Of a stretch of 64,000 bases of DNA, positions 25,337 to 33,950 are shown in pieces. The translations under genes and the position numbers were made by a program. Below the pieces are notes generated by a model. That model saw only the letters and a program-made list of their open reading frames with translations. It ran no database searches and had not been told where the DNA came from. Position 1 is the first letter of the stretch; each line of letters begins with the position of its first letter. Source of the DNA: Lachnospiraceae bacterium GAM79 (GTDB lineage Bacteria; Bacillota; Clostridia; Lachnospirales; Lachnospiraceae). The stretch spans positions 1,908,501 through 1,972,500 of the forward strand of contig CP085928.1 in NCBI GenBank assembly GCA_020735665.1, written 5' to 3'.

Positions 25337-26824
25337 ATGAAACGCATTGGCTTCGACAATGACAAGTACCTGTCCATGCAGTCTGCGCATATCAGGGAAC
25401 GTATCGAACAATTTGGAGATAAACTGTATCTGGAATTTGGCGGCAAATTATTTGACGACTATCATGCCTCCCGCGTACTTCCGGGATTTGCACCGGACAG
25501 CAAATTACAGATGCTCTTACAGCTTGCAGATCAGGCAGAAATGATCATCTCGATCAACGCCGCTGATATCGAGCGCAATAAGATCCGTCACGATCTGGGA
25601 ATCACATACGATCAGGATGTTATCCGTCTGATCGATGTATATAAAAAGAAAGGGCTATATGTCAGCAGCGTGGTCATCACACGATATGCCGGACAACCAT
25701 CTGCCGATATTTTCCAGAAGAAACTGGAAGCGATCGGCATCAAGGTCTACCATCACTATTCCATCGAGGGTTATCCGAATAACATTGACTATATCGTAAG
25801 TGATGAGGGCTATGGAAAAAATGAGTATGTAGAGACAACCCGTCCGCTTGTCATTGTTACCGCACCGGGTCCGGGAAGCGGCAAGATGGCGACCTGTCTG
25901 TCACAGCTCTACCATGAGAACAAGCGTGGCATCAAGGCCGGCTATGCCAAATTTGAGACTTTCCCGATTTGGAATATCCCACTTAAGCATCCGGTCAATC
26001 TGGCTTATGAAGCTGCTACCGCAGACTTAAACGATGTCAATATGATCGATCCATTCCACCTGGAAGCTTATGGGGAAACAACCGTCAACTACAATCGTGA
26101 TATCGAGATCTATCCGGTTCTGGCTTCCATGTTCGAAGGGATCTATGGTTACTGTCCATACAAATCCCCGACCGATATGGGGGTAAATATGGCGGGAAAC
26201 TGCATCATTGACGATGAAGCCTGCAGAGAAGCGTCCAAGCAGGAAATTATCAGACGATATTATCAGTCTCTGAACCGTTTCGTTAAAGACGAAGCGACCA
26301 AAGACGAAGTATACAAACAGGAACTTATCATGAAGCAGGCGAAGATCACAGTCAATGATCGTGCTGTTGTTCCGGTTGCAAATAACCTTGCACAGGAAAA
26401 TGGTTCCGCCGCCGCAGCCTTAGAACTGCCGGACGGAACGATCGTTACCGGTTCCACTTCCGATCTGCTCGGTCCTGCATCTGCTGTATTGTTAAATGCA
26501 ATTAAGGTACTTGGAAACATTGATAAGAACACGCATCTGATCTCACGTACCTTTATTGAACCAATCCAGCACTTAAAGACCGGATACCTCGGCAGCAAGA
26601 ATCCTCGTCTTCATACCGACGAAGTTCTGATCGCATTATCCATGTGCGCTGTCTCCGATCCAAATGCAAAGCATGCATTAGAACAGCTTCCAAAGCTGTC
26701 CGGCTGTCAGCTCCATGTATCATCGATCCTGTCCGCAGTCGACATGACAACCTTTAAGAAGCTCGGCATCGAACTTACAAATGAAGCCGTATACGAAGGT
26801 GCTGCTACGCAGGAGAATGCATAA
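25337..26824 (+). CDS. DUF1846 family protein
   Basis: The 495-residue soluble protein matches the DUF1846 family, with conserved stretches such as GFDNDKYLSMQS at the N-terminus and TAPGPGSGKMATCLSQLY near residue 175, which looks like a phosphate-binding loop. The biochemical role of the family is not known to me. GAAGGAG precedes ATG. A hairpin GGGCACTT/AAGTGTCC lies in the 110-nt leader. A strong terminator follows, so it is probably monocistronic. Confidence 0.88.
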   Translation: MKRIGFDNDKYLSMQSAHIRERIEQFGDKLYLEFGGKLFDDYHASRVLPGFAPDSKLQMLLQLADQAEMIISINAADIERNKIRHDLGITYDQDVIRLIDVYKKKGLYVSSVVITRYAGQPSADIFQKKLEAIGIKVYHHYSIEGYPNNIDYIVSDEGYGKNEYVETTRPLVIVTAPGPGSGKMATCLSQLYHENKRGIKAGYAKFETFPIWNIPLKHPVNLAYEAATADLNDVNMIDPFHLEAYGETTVNYNRDIEIYPVLASMFEGIYGYCPYKSPTDMGVNMAGNCIIDDEACREASKQEIIRRYYQSLNRFVKDEATKDEVYKQELIMKQAKITVNDRAVVPVANNLAQENGSAAAALELPDGTIVTGSTSDLLGPASAVLLNAIKVLGNIDKNTHLISRTFIEPIQHLKTGYLGSKNPRLHTDEVLIALSMCAVSDPNAKHALEQLPKLSGCQLHVSSILSAVDMTTFKKLGIELTNEAVYEGAATQENA

Positions 26825-26832
26825 AGGATCAT

Positions 26833-26877
26833 AAAAAGCCAGATAAACACAATAACTAATGTTTATCTGGCTTTTTT
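26833..26877 (+). terminator. Terminator after the DUF1846 gene
   Basis: AAAAAGCCAGATAAAC pairs GTTTATCTGGCTTTTTT around an AT-rich loop, and a T run follows. It could also terminate the toxin remnant on the other strand. Confidence 0.9.
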
Positions 26878-26894
26878 ATCTTATAACGCTCTTT

Positions 26895-27218
26895 TTATAA
26901 CCGCATATTTAACAATATCGTTTTCGCATCTACCAACATATGTAACACACGCAAAACATAAACCGTTTCTCGCTTCAGATCTATAAAAAAGAAAATCTTA
27001 TAATTTTTATAGTAACACTTTCGAATTCCTTTTTCTGCCAACTCTTCGTCTTCATCCACCTCATGCTGCATTGGCATAAATTCAAGATCTTCAATTGCTT
27101 TTCTCAATCCCTGTGCTAATTTGACTGCTGTCTATGGTGCTTTCTTCTCATACGCTATATAATCTGTATTTTGAATAATATCCTGCTCCGCCAATGGCAA
27201 AATCATTACCTTATACAT
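26895..27218 (-). pseudogene. RelE/ParE-type toxin gene interrupted by an amber codon
   Basis: Reading from ATG at 27218 gives MYKVMILPLAEQDIIQ and so on to codon 28. TAG then stands at codon 29 (27134-27132), and the same frame continues as TAVKLAQGLRKAIEDLEF to a natural stop. The whole would be 107 residues with the ParE/RelE pattern: an N-terminal LPLAEQD helix, a central RKCYYKNYKIFFFID strand pair, and a C-terminal VYVLRVLHM. The ATG overlaps the antitoxin stop by 8 nt, a classic toxin-antitoxin arrangement. The stop suggests an inactive toxin unless it is a sequencing error or is suppressed. Confidence 0.8.
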
Positions 27219-27387
27219 CCGAAATGTGATACCTGCTTTCTAATTCTGAAAAAAATTCTTTGTAATCTCGTCCTTTTCCATCCTGCATGTCCTGATAACT
27301 ATCCAACACCATATCACGGACATCCTCCTGATTTTTTTTCATATTCCTTATATATTCCGACTGATTTACTGTTGCATAAGCTCCCAT
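27211..27387 (-). CDS. Type II antitoxin of the RelE/ParE-type pair
   Basis: The 58-residue acidic protein starts MGAYATVNQSEYIRNM. The start was chosen because AAGGAGTG precedes this ATG, while the longer frame begins in AT-rich non-coding sequence. Size, an N-terminal DNA-binding-like segment, a charged C-terminus and overlap with the toxin gene identify it as the antitoxin. It likely represses its own promoter and neutralises the toxin; with the toxin broken it may now be an orphan. Confidence 0.7.
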   Translation of the reverse strand: MGAYATVNQSEYIRNMKKNQEDVRDMVLDSYQDMQDGKGRDYKEFFSELESRYHISDV

Positions 27388-27535
27388 AATAATCACTCCT
27401 TCAAAATATTCCGTACTATATTTACAAATCAATTTTGTATCTAATATAAACATATTCTTATAAATCATGCACGAAAAAGAAATACTTTATTCTGATAAAT
27501 TAATGCTCATCTTTTTCCTAAATTGAGCATACCGC

Positions 27536-27573
27536 AAAAAACTTGTTTGTTCAAGCTAAACAAACAAGTTTTT
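27536..27573. terminator. Bidirectional terminator
   Basis: AACTTGTTTG and CAAACAAGTT form a stem with A and T tracts on both sides. It ends the gene at 27600-28169 and isolates the toxin-antitoxin region. Confidence 0.85.
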
Positions 27574-27599
27574 ATAATGCAGCAAACTATTCTTCACCC

Positions 27600-28169
27600 C
27601 TACTTCTTCAGAAAATGCTCCCGGTTCGGGAATTCCTGTCGAAAGGCTTCCAGTGCTGCCTGTTGGAATACCGCAAACTCCTTATCCATATGAAGCATGT
27701 GCGGTGTGGCAAATGCGATCGTGCTGATCTGGTCTGCGATCTTCTTCGCTACACTTTCATCGGATAACTGTCCCATACCAAATACAACAGAAGTAAATCC
27801 ACGACCGTTCTTGCTGACCCCGATCAGCTTCAGGAAAGCATTTTTTATCTCATAGAATACCATCTCCTGCTTCTCGATATCCAGATTGTCATAGCTTCCG
27901 AGGAATAAACCGGTCAGAACTTCCGCAGCCTGCTTTCTTTTCTGTGCACCAAGGCTCATGCCACCACCTTCTGCGATATATTTCATCTGCATCAGATAGC
28001 CCACAAATGCATCATTCTTTGGTTTTCGTTTACCATACCGGGCAATCCAGAGTTTCTCTCGGAATTCATCCAATTCGTCCTTCGGATCTCCTGTATGTTC
28101 CTTTAGAAATGCCTGTCGTTTCTCAGCATCAATTTCATTATAAAAAGATTCAATCCATATATCCTGCAT
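27600..28169 (-). CDS. Hypothetical soluble protein at the end of the sugar-sensing operon
   Basis: The 189 residues are mostly helical and charged, with no TM segment or signal peptide. A GGGMSLGAQKRKQAAEVLTG stretch lies near the middle. AGGAGG precedes ATG, and the gene begins 24 nt after the binding-protein gene upstream, so it is probably the last gene of the YesN-YesM-binding-protein operon. I do not recognise a function; any role in sugar signalling would rest on position only. Confidence 0.65.
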   Translation of the reverse strand: MQDIWIESFYNEIDAEKRQAFLKEHTGDPKDELDEFREKLWIARYGKRKPKNDAFVGYLMQMKYIAEGGGMSLGAQKRKQAAEVLTGLFLGSYDNLDIEKQEMVFYEIKNAFLKLIGVSKNGRGFTSVVFGMGQLSDESVAKKIADQISTIAFATPHMLHMDKEFAVFQQAALEAFRQEFPNREHFLKK

Positions 28170-28193
28170 TTGTGCTAACCTCCTGCTACATAG

Positions 28194-29234
28194 CTATTTT
28201 TGCAAAAACTCATCCACATTATTGACATCGACCTTACGGTACTGTGCCATATAATACCGTTCATCCTCAAGTCCTAATACGCTCACATCATTTCCACGGA
28301 ACAAGGCTACTGCAATCAGTGCAATCTTTCTCGCCTGTGCTTCTCTGTCATTATAGACAGTTCCTTGCATCGTGCCCAGCCGAACAGCTTCCACCGCATC
28401 ATCTAATCCATCGATACCGAAGATGACCGGATAATTACTCTGCATATATCCGGCATTCTTATAAGCCTCGACTGCACCGAGTGCCATCTCATCATTATTG
28501 GAAATAACCATCTCTATCTGATCCCCATATTGACTGATCAACCGGCTCATTCGGTTCTCTGCCTGCGCGCGGTTCCAGTCTGCAAACTGATAGGTCAGTT
28601 TCTCAAGCTTCACACCATTTTCAAGAATGGTCTTTACCGAACAGTCTGTCCGGCTGATCGCATCCTGATGTCCGGCTTCACCTTCTAAGAGTACATACTG
28701 GATCTTACCATCCTGATTGCGATCCACCTCCGGATGATTCTTTATATATTCCGCAGCAATCTCACCCTGCATCTCGCCGGACTGTGCAGCATCACATCCA
28801 ATATAATACAGCTTATCCCATTGCAGCAGGTCCTCTCTTACCGGCTCTCTGTTAAAGAAAATCACCGGAATATTATTCTGTCTTGCGAGTCTTATAATAT
28901 TTGACGGAGCCGTTCGATCGACCAGATTTACACAAAGTACATCGCATCCGGCATCGATCATTTCCTCCACCACTTCATCCTGTTCCTGCTGACTGTTATC
29001 TCCGCTCCTGACTGATACGATAACCTTCATATCACTTGCTTCTAATGCTTTCAGATCCTCCTTCAATATATCTGTCATTGCGTTGATAAACGGATCATCC
29101 GGCGTATACGTAACAACGCCGACCCGCAGAGTTCTGTCTTTCTGATTTTTCCTGCTGTCGCAGGATACCAGAGACATCATAACTGCCAATATGCATATAC
29201 AGGCTATTATTTTTCTTGTTTTCTTTCTATTCAT
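28194..29234 (-). CDS. MglB-like galactose/glucose-binding lipoprotein (canonical domain order)
   Basis: The start chosen gives a signal peptide MNRKKTRKIIACICILAVMM with lipobox LVSC. The mature part follows the MglB order: VGVVTYTPDDPFI, then CVNLVD, VIFFNREP, YYIGCDAAQSG, a calcium-loop-like DRNQDGKIQ, SNNDEMALGAVEA and FGIDGLDDAVEAV. ATG overlaps the stop of the preceding binding-protein gene by 8 nt, indicating coupling. It is downstream of a histidine kinase, not next to the transporter genes, so it may be a sensor subunit. XylFII in Clostridium beijerinckii, which works with LytS/YesN, is the known precedent. Confidence 0.85.
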   Translation of the reverse strand: MNRKKTRKIIACICILAVMMSLVSCDSRKNQKDRTLRVGVVTYTPDDPFINAMTDILKEDLKALEASDMKVIVSVRSGDNSQQEQDEVVEEMIDAGCDVLCVNLVDRTAPSNIIRLARQNNIPVIFFNREPVREDLLQWDKLYYIGCDAAQSGEMQGEIAAEYIKNHPEVDRNQDGKIQYVLLEGEAGHQDAISRTDCSVKTILENGVKLEKLTYQFADWNRAQAENRMSRLISQYGDQIEMVISNNDEMALGAVEAYKNAGYMQSNYPVIFGIDGLDDAVEAVRLGTMQGTVYNDREAQARKIALIAVALFRGNDVSVLGLEDERYYMAQYRKVDVNNVDEFLQK

Positions 29235-30201
29235 ACGAATATAAAAACCTTTCTGTCTCTTCCGAAAACAGGTCATCCTTATAGATTACCCGTATCGCTT
29301 CTTCATGACTTTTTAATGTATATAATGGTCGTCCAAGTTTCTTTGCGATCTCATTTACACTCTCATAACCGATGCTGTACCCATCCGGTACAACAAGGCA
29401 TTTAATCTTGTTGTAATCAAGCAGGGCAACGGATTTCATGCTTGTACCTACCCCATATATCCCTGCCCCTTTATAATACCCATTTTCAGCATTTTCACCG
29501 AGTGTATCAAGAGCTTCTGTATCCATAGCTGCTATATAATCAACCGCTTCCAGGGAATCAACCGCCTTACAGGTATCTTTGCCGCTATCCTGATTATACG
29601 TCCAGACAAGCTCACAGCTATATCCTGCAAGTGCATCGGTAAGTCCCTTTACACGGCTGACACTTGCCTCAGTCTCTGCCCGTCCGACAATCACTCCGAC
29701 CTTCTTGCCTGCCTGCTTATCTGTATCATTTTTTATGATCTGCCTGCCGAGAGTGTAGCCGATCTGATAGTTATCCGGCTTTATCGTTACAAATCCGGTC
29801 GATTCTGTGTCATCTGCCATATATGCATCCTCCGTTATCAGAACAAAGGTCTCTTTCTCCGCCTGCAAAGATGCAAGCATATCTTTTGTATCTGTTCCGG
29901 GAGCAGGACAGATGATAAATGCATCCACATCATTTTCAAGCTGTTCATCGATCAGCTCTTTTTCATCATCTGCACTTACGATCTCATCTGTATTACAGAT
30001 GATCAAATGAATGTTATTTACCTGCGCAGACTGCTTCAGTCCATTAACCAGGCCTTCCCATCTGGTATTACCGGAATCCGGAAGAATAACCGCCACACGT
30101 TTCTGCGGATTATCTTCCCGAAAGATCCGGTTGATAAATATACCGGCAATGGCAACCAGGATCAGCTCTGCTATGAGGAAAGTAATTCTATTTCTCTTCA
30201 T
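29227..30201 (-). CDS. Membrane-anchored periplasmic-binding-type sugar-sensing protein
   Basis: From the chosen ATG (MKRNRITFLIAELIL...) one uncleaved TM helix spans about 6-25. A type I periplasmic binding domain follows, with RVAVILPDSGNTRWEGLVNG, DAFIICPAPGTD and KKVGVIVGRAETEASVSRV. There is no lipobox Cys, so it is anchored by the helix. It overlaps the kinase gene by 14 nt and is followed with overlap by a lipoprotein of the same fold. This placement suggests a sensor for the YesM-like kinase rather than a transport component. The ligand is unknown. Confidence 0.8.
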   Translation of the reverse strand: MKRNRITFLIAELILVAIAGIFINRIFREDNPQKRVAVILPDSGNTRWEGLVNGLKQSAQVNNIHLIICNTDEIVSADDEKELIDEQLENDVDAFIICPAPGTDTKDMLASLQAEKETFVLITEDAYMADDTESTGFVTIKPDNYQIGYTLGRQIIKNDTDKQAGKKVGVIVGRAETEASVSRVKGLTDALAGYSCELVWTYNQDSGKDTCKAVDSLEAVDYIAAMDTEALDTLGENAENGYYKGAGIYGVGTSMKSVALLDYNKIKCLVVPDGYSIGYESVNEIAKKLGRPLYTLKSHEEAIRVIYKDDLFSEETERFLYSYE

Positions 30202-32083
30202 CTGTCGCTCTCCCCTTTCCATAATTTTGTGTTTCAAGCTGTTCCCGATTCTCCTCTGTATATGGAATAGCCGGTATGTGGATCACAATCCTTGTACCCT
30301 CGTCCGGCTCACTGTAAACCTCCAGACCATATTCATTTCCAAACATCAACTGAATTCTGGAATGAACATTGATCAGGCCGACACCGGAACCATGTTTTGG
30401 TACTTTGTTATTATCTTTTAATATATTCTCTACGATGTCCTCATTCATTCCCATACCATTATCTTCTATGGAAATATAAATATCATCGCCTTTTTTCTCA
30501 CCACGGATCGTGATCTTGCCTCCGTCATCCTCATCCATATTTCCTACACCATAATAAATGGCATTTTCAAGAATCGGCTGAACGATCAGCTTTACTGTGC
30601 AATACTCATTAATCTCTTCATCAATATCAAATTCGATCTGAAAACGCTCCTTGTATCGAACTTTTTGAATATTCATATAACTTCTGCTATGCTGGATCTC
30701 ATCCGATATTCTGATCACCGTTCTGCCCTTTGACAGACTGATACGGAGCAGTTTTGCAAGCTCTGAGATCATAAACACTGCATCCAGGTTCTTCTTTGCT
30801 TCTACCATCCATGTGATGGATTCCAGGGTATTGTAAAGGAAATGCGGATTGATCTGGCTCTGCAGCGCATCCATCTCACTCTTTCTTCGTTCCGTCTGTT
30901 CCCGTATGATCTCCTGCATCAAAGCTTCGATCTGTTCGTAGGATTTCTGAACAGAATATCCCAGATGACAGATCTCGGATGATCCACCGATGTAGATATC
31001 TGTCGGGCCACCTGCCTCATATGCTTTTACGGATTCATTTAACTTCAGAATCGGCCTGGATATCTTCTTCGAAATAATACGGTTCACCCCTAAAAGCATC
31101 ATCATAAGAATGATAACCGTCGTAATGATATAATACCGGAACCGGTTGATGCTCGCGATCTGTACACTTTCCGGAACTACACCGACCACCTTCCATCCGG
31201 TATAGGCAACGCTGTTTACGATCACATTGCTTGTCCTGCCATTGACCGTAAGTTCATATGTTCCATCCTCATAGGTTGCTGCCTCTCTGTATTCTTCTTT
31301 GAAATATCCTCTGTCCATATCGGTTCCGCGCGGATGGTAGATCATCTGACCATCACGGCTGCACAGGTAATAATAGATGCCATTTGACGCATCGTTGATC
31401 CGTGCCAATGTATCCTCTATCACCGAATATTTCATATCGACCAAAAGGACACCACTTCCCGGCTGCTCACCATCGTTGATATCAACCGAACGGCTGAGAG
31501 ATACAACCCAGTAATATCGATATGTGCCATCGACAAACAGATTCTGGATATGCGGTATAGAGAAATGAATATTCTCGATATCTGCCTCTGCATCCTGATA
31601 CCAGTCCTGCTCTGACGGTTCCACAGCATCCTTCTGTACCGTGACCGGTTCTGCAGTAAGAAGATTCCCTTTATCATCATATAGCGCCATACTCTGGATC
31701 TTATCGGCATTGATCTCATATAACAGACTGAACTGCCGGTTAAAATCCCGGCTGGAAATATCATATTCCTGAATAATATTATAATTCACCGCATTCGTGA
31801 TCTGACGCACATTTAACAGATCTGCATCCAGCTTTTCAACAGTATTTTCCACCATATTTTCCGTATTCGTGACCGCAGTCTGCTTAATCGCCATCTTAAA
31901 ACGATTATACAACAGCAGACCCATGATAACTGTTGTGATGATCGTCAGGGCAGTAAGCACTGTCATAATGATCGACTGAATATCAAAACCTATAAATCTG
32001 CCGTGATAAAACCACCCCCGAAGACGTCCGATAATAGAACTTTCATTTTTCTTCTTTTTATTCTTTCTTATATTCTTCAACAC
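30188..32083 (-). CDS. YesM-like sensor histidine kinase
   Basis: The order is TM1 (about 36-62), an extracellular domain of about 250 residues resembling dCache, TM2 (about 317-340), HAMP, a His_kinase segment QINPHFLYNTLESI with the phospho-accepting His, and a HATPase domain with ENAIYYGVG and GSGVGLINV. Start is GTG after AAGGGGAAG. The response regulator gene lies 19 nt upstream, and two binding-protein genes overlap downstream. The set probably senses an external sugar and controls the ABC importer at 33951-38490. Confidence 0.93.
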   Translation of the reverse strand: MLKNIRKNKKKKNESSIIGRLRGWFYHGRFIGFDIQSIIMTVLTALTIITTVIMGLLLYNRFKMAIKQTAVTNTENMVENTVEKLDADLLNVRQITNAVNYNIIQEYDISSRDFNRQFSLLYEINADKIQSMALYDDKGNLLTAEPVTVQKDAVEPSEQDWYQDAEADIENIHFSIPHIQNLFVDGTYRYYWVVSLSRSVDINDGEQPGSGVLLVDMKYSVIEDTLARINDASNGIYYYLCSRDGQMIYHPRGTDMDRGYFKEEYREAATYEDGTYELTVNGRTSNVIVNSVAYTGWKVVGVVPESVQIASINRFRYYIITTVIILMMMLLGVNRIISKKISRPILKLNESVKAYEAGGPTDIYIGGSSEICHLGYSVQKSYEQIEALMQEIIREQTERRKSEMDALQSQINPHFLYNTLESITWMVEAKKNLDAVFMISELAKLLRISLSKGRTVIRISDEIQHSRSYMNIQKVRYKERFQIEFDIDEEINEYCTVKLIVQPILENAIYYGVGNMDEDDGGKITIRGEKKGDDIYISIEDNGMGMNEDIVENILKDNNKVPKHGSGVGLINVHSRIQLMFGNEYGLEVYSEPDEGTRIVIHIPAIPYTEENREQLETQNYGKGRATDEEK

Positions 32084-32102
32084 GCTTCCCCTTATTTATC
32101 CT

Positions 32103-33707
32103 TTATTTTTTCAGATGCTCCGTTCTGTATTTGGATGGCGAAACCCCAAAACGCTTCTTAAATACATAACTGAAATAATTTGCATCAAGATAACCGACCC
32201 GCTCTGCAATCTGATAACTTTTCTCATTCGTTTCGAGAATCAGTTCTGCCGCATGATCCATCCGGTAATCGGTCAGATATGTTACAAATGCTTTTCCTGT
32301 CTCTTTTTTAAATACACTGGAAAAATAAGAATTCGATACTCCAAGTGCCGAGCACACTGTATCCAAGGAGAGATTCGGCTCCATATACCTGTCATGCACC
32401 AGATTCTGCGCATCTGTAACCATACGTCTCGATGTACTGTTTCTGGCATTTTTCAGCTCCTCACTGATGGCTTTTGCCGAATCGATCATCCACGCGGTTA
32501 ATGTGCTTTCATCCATCTCCGGTACACGTTCGTATGGATTTCCGACATTACCGCAAAACTCATTAAAATCTATAAAATTATTAGCACAGAATCGATAAAA
32601 TGCTCCCACCATCTCCATGATCGCAAGGTTATACTGGTTCACGGTCTGCGCATTATTATGAAGCTTCTCCACTTCCTTCCGCACCGACTGTTCAAGTGTC
32701 TCCGGTACTCCCAGATGAATAGCCTTGAACAGATCATGCATCTTTGTATCCTCCGGCTGGATCAGGATCTCCTGCTCCTTCGGTGCGATCTCACCAATAT
32801 TGATCGCACGGCTCGTTCCATATAACACACGATAAGAAACTGCTTCTCTTGCTCCATCATAAGAAGAATTAACGCTGATCAGATTATCACAGACTCTTCC
32901 GATTCCTGCAGTCACAACAGCTCCCATAACACGATATGCCCATTTACAGAATCGGTCACAGGCATCTGTAAATGCAACTACCATTTCTTCCGTTTCCAGT
33001 TCTATGATCATAAGTGCATTTCCCAGATATGTGAACATATGATTCTTCCATTCCGGTGCTAAACGATCCTTGATCTCATGCTCGACTGACATGGCAAGCA
33101 ACAATGGATTCATACCATCCGGAACATGATGCTCCGAGGTATGAAAGATCGCGCAGCAATAATACGGTCCTTTCATATCAATCTGATACGCATTCAAAAA
33201 CTTCTCGCAATATTCTTCATTTACACGACCCTCGATCAACGAAACAAACAGATTCGTCTGAAGCACCGGAAGGGAATCCTTCAGATAATTCTCAAGCTTT
33301 GTTACATTCAGACGCTCTTCTCTCTCCTTATCCAGAGTCTTTTTCAGTCGTTTCATACATTCCGTAAGCTCCAGAGCATTGATTGGCTTCAGCATGTATT
33401 CCTCTACTTCCAGATGAACAGCTTCCTTCGCATATTCAAACTCATCAAATCCTGTAAAAATGACGATATGGATATTCTGATATTCTTTATTCAATCTCCT
33501 GGCAAGCTCCAGTCCATCCATATATGGCATCTTGATATCGGTTATCACGACATCCGGCTGCTGCTTCTCCACGAGCTCCAGTGCTTTCACACCGTTTGTC
33601 GCACTTCCAACAACTTCAAATCCTAATATATCCCAATGAATTCTCTGTTCGATCGCATCGATTACTTCCACCTCGTCATCGACGAGTACCACTTTATAAT
33701 TATCCAT
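32103..33707 (-). CDS. YesN-like response regulator with AraC DNA-binding domain
   Basis: The N-terminal receiver domain has the acidic pocket VDDE and phospho-acceptor Asp57 (VVITDIKMPYMDG). The central 250 residues are a linker domain. The C-terminus has two AraC-type helix-turn-helices, with SLDTVCSALGVSNSYFS and IAERVGYLDANYFSYVFKK. At 534 residues it matches YesN-type regulators. AGAGGA precedes ATG. Two 15-bp direct repeats before the main binding-protein promoter (38588-38623) are candidate binding sites. Confidence 0.93.
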   Translation of the reverse strand: MDNYKVVLVDDEVEVIDAIEQRIHWDILGFEVVGSATNGVKALELVEKQQPDVVITDIKMPYMDGLELARRLNKEYQNIHIVIFTGFDEFEYAKEAVHLEVEEYMLKPINALELTECMKRLKKTLDKEREERLNVTKLENYLKDSLPVLQTNLFVSLIEGRVNEEYCEKFLNAYQIDMKGPYYCCAIFHTSEHHVPDGMNPLLLAMSVEHEIKDRLAPEWKNHMFTYLGNALMIIELETEEMVVAFTDACDRFCKWAYRVMGAVVTAGIGRVCDNLISVNSSYDGAREAVSYRVLYGTSRAINIGEIAPKEQEILIQPEDTKMHDLFKAIHLGVPETLEQSVRKEVEKLHNNAQTVNQYNLAIMEMVGAFYRFCANNFIDFNEFCGNVGNPYERVPEMDESTLTAWMIDSAKAISEELKNARNSTSRRMVTDAQNLVHDRYMEPNLSLDTVCSALGVSNSYFSSVFKKETGKAFVTYLTDYRMDHAAELILETNEKSYQIAERVGYLDANYFSYVFKKRFGVSPSKYRTEHLKK

Positions 33708-33832
33708 ATCTCATTCCTCTTCTATTCTTTCTATCTGTTCCTTATTATAACAAATCTACGTTCAGAATGAACCCCAAAATCCCGTTTTACTATATATATC
33801 CAAATAAAATAACAGCGTACTCCTGATATTTT

Positions 33833-33911
33833 AAAAGCCGCTCCGTTCAGTCTGGAGCTTGCATCTGTCAGCCTGACAGAAAGCACATCAAAGACGAACG
33901 GAGCGGCTTTT
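33833..33911 (-). terminator. Terminator after the sugar ABC operon
   Basis: AAAAGCCGCTCCGTTC and GAACGGAGCGGCTTTT form a strong stem that encloses a smaller hairpin, CTGTCA/TGACAG. It separates the ABC operon from the regulator operon. Confidence 0.9.
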
Positions 33912-33950
33912 GATTTATATCATTTTTTTGTGAGCGAGTATTACATTTCC

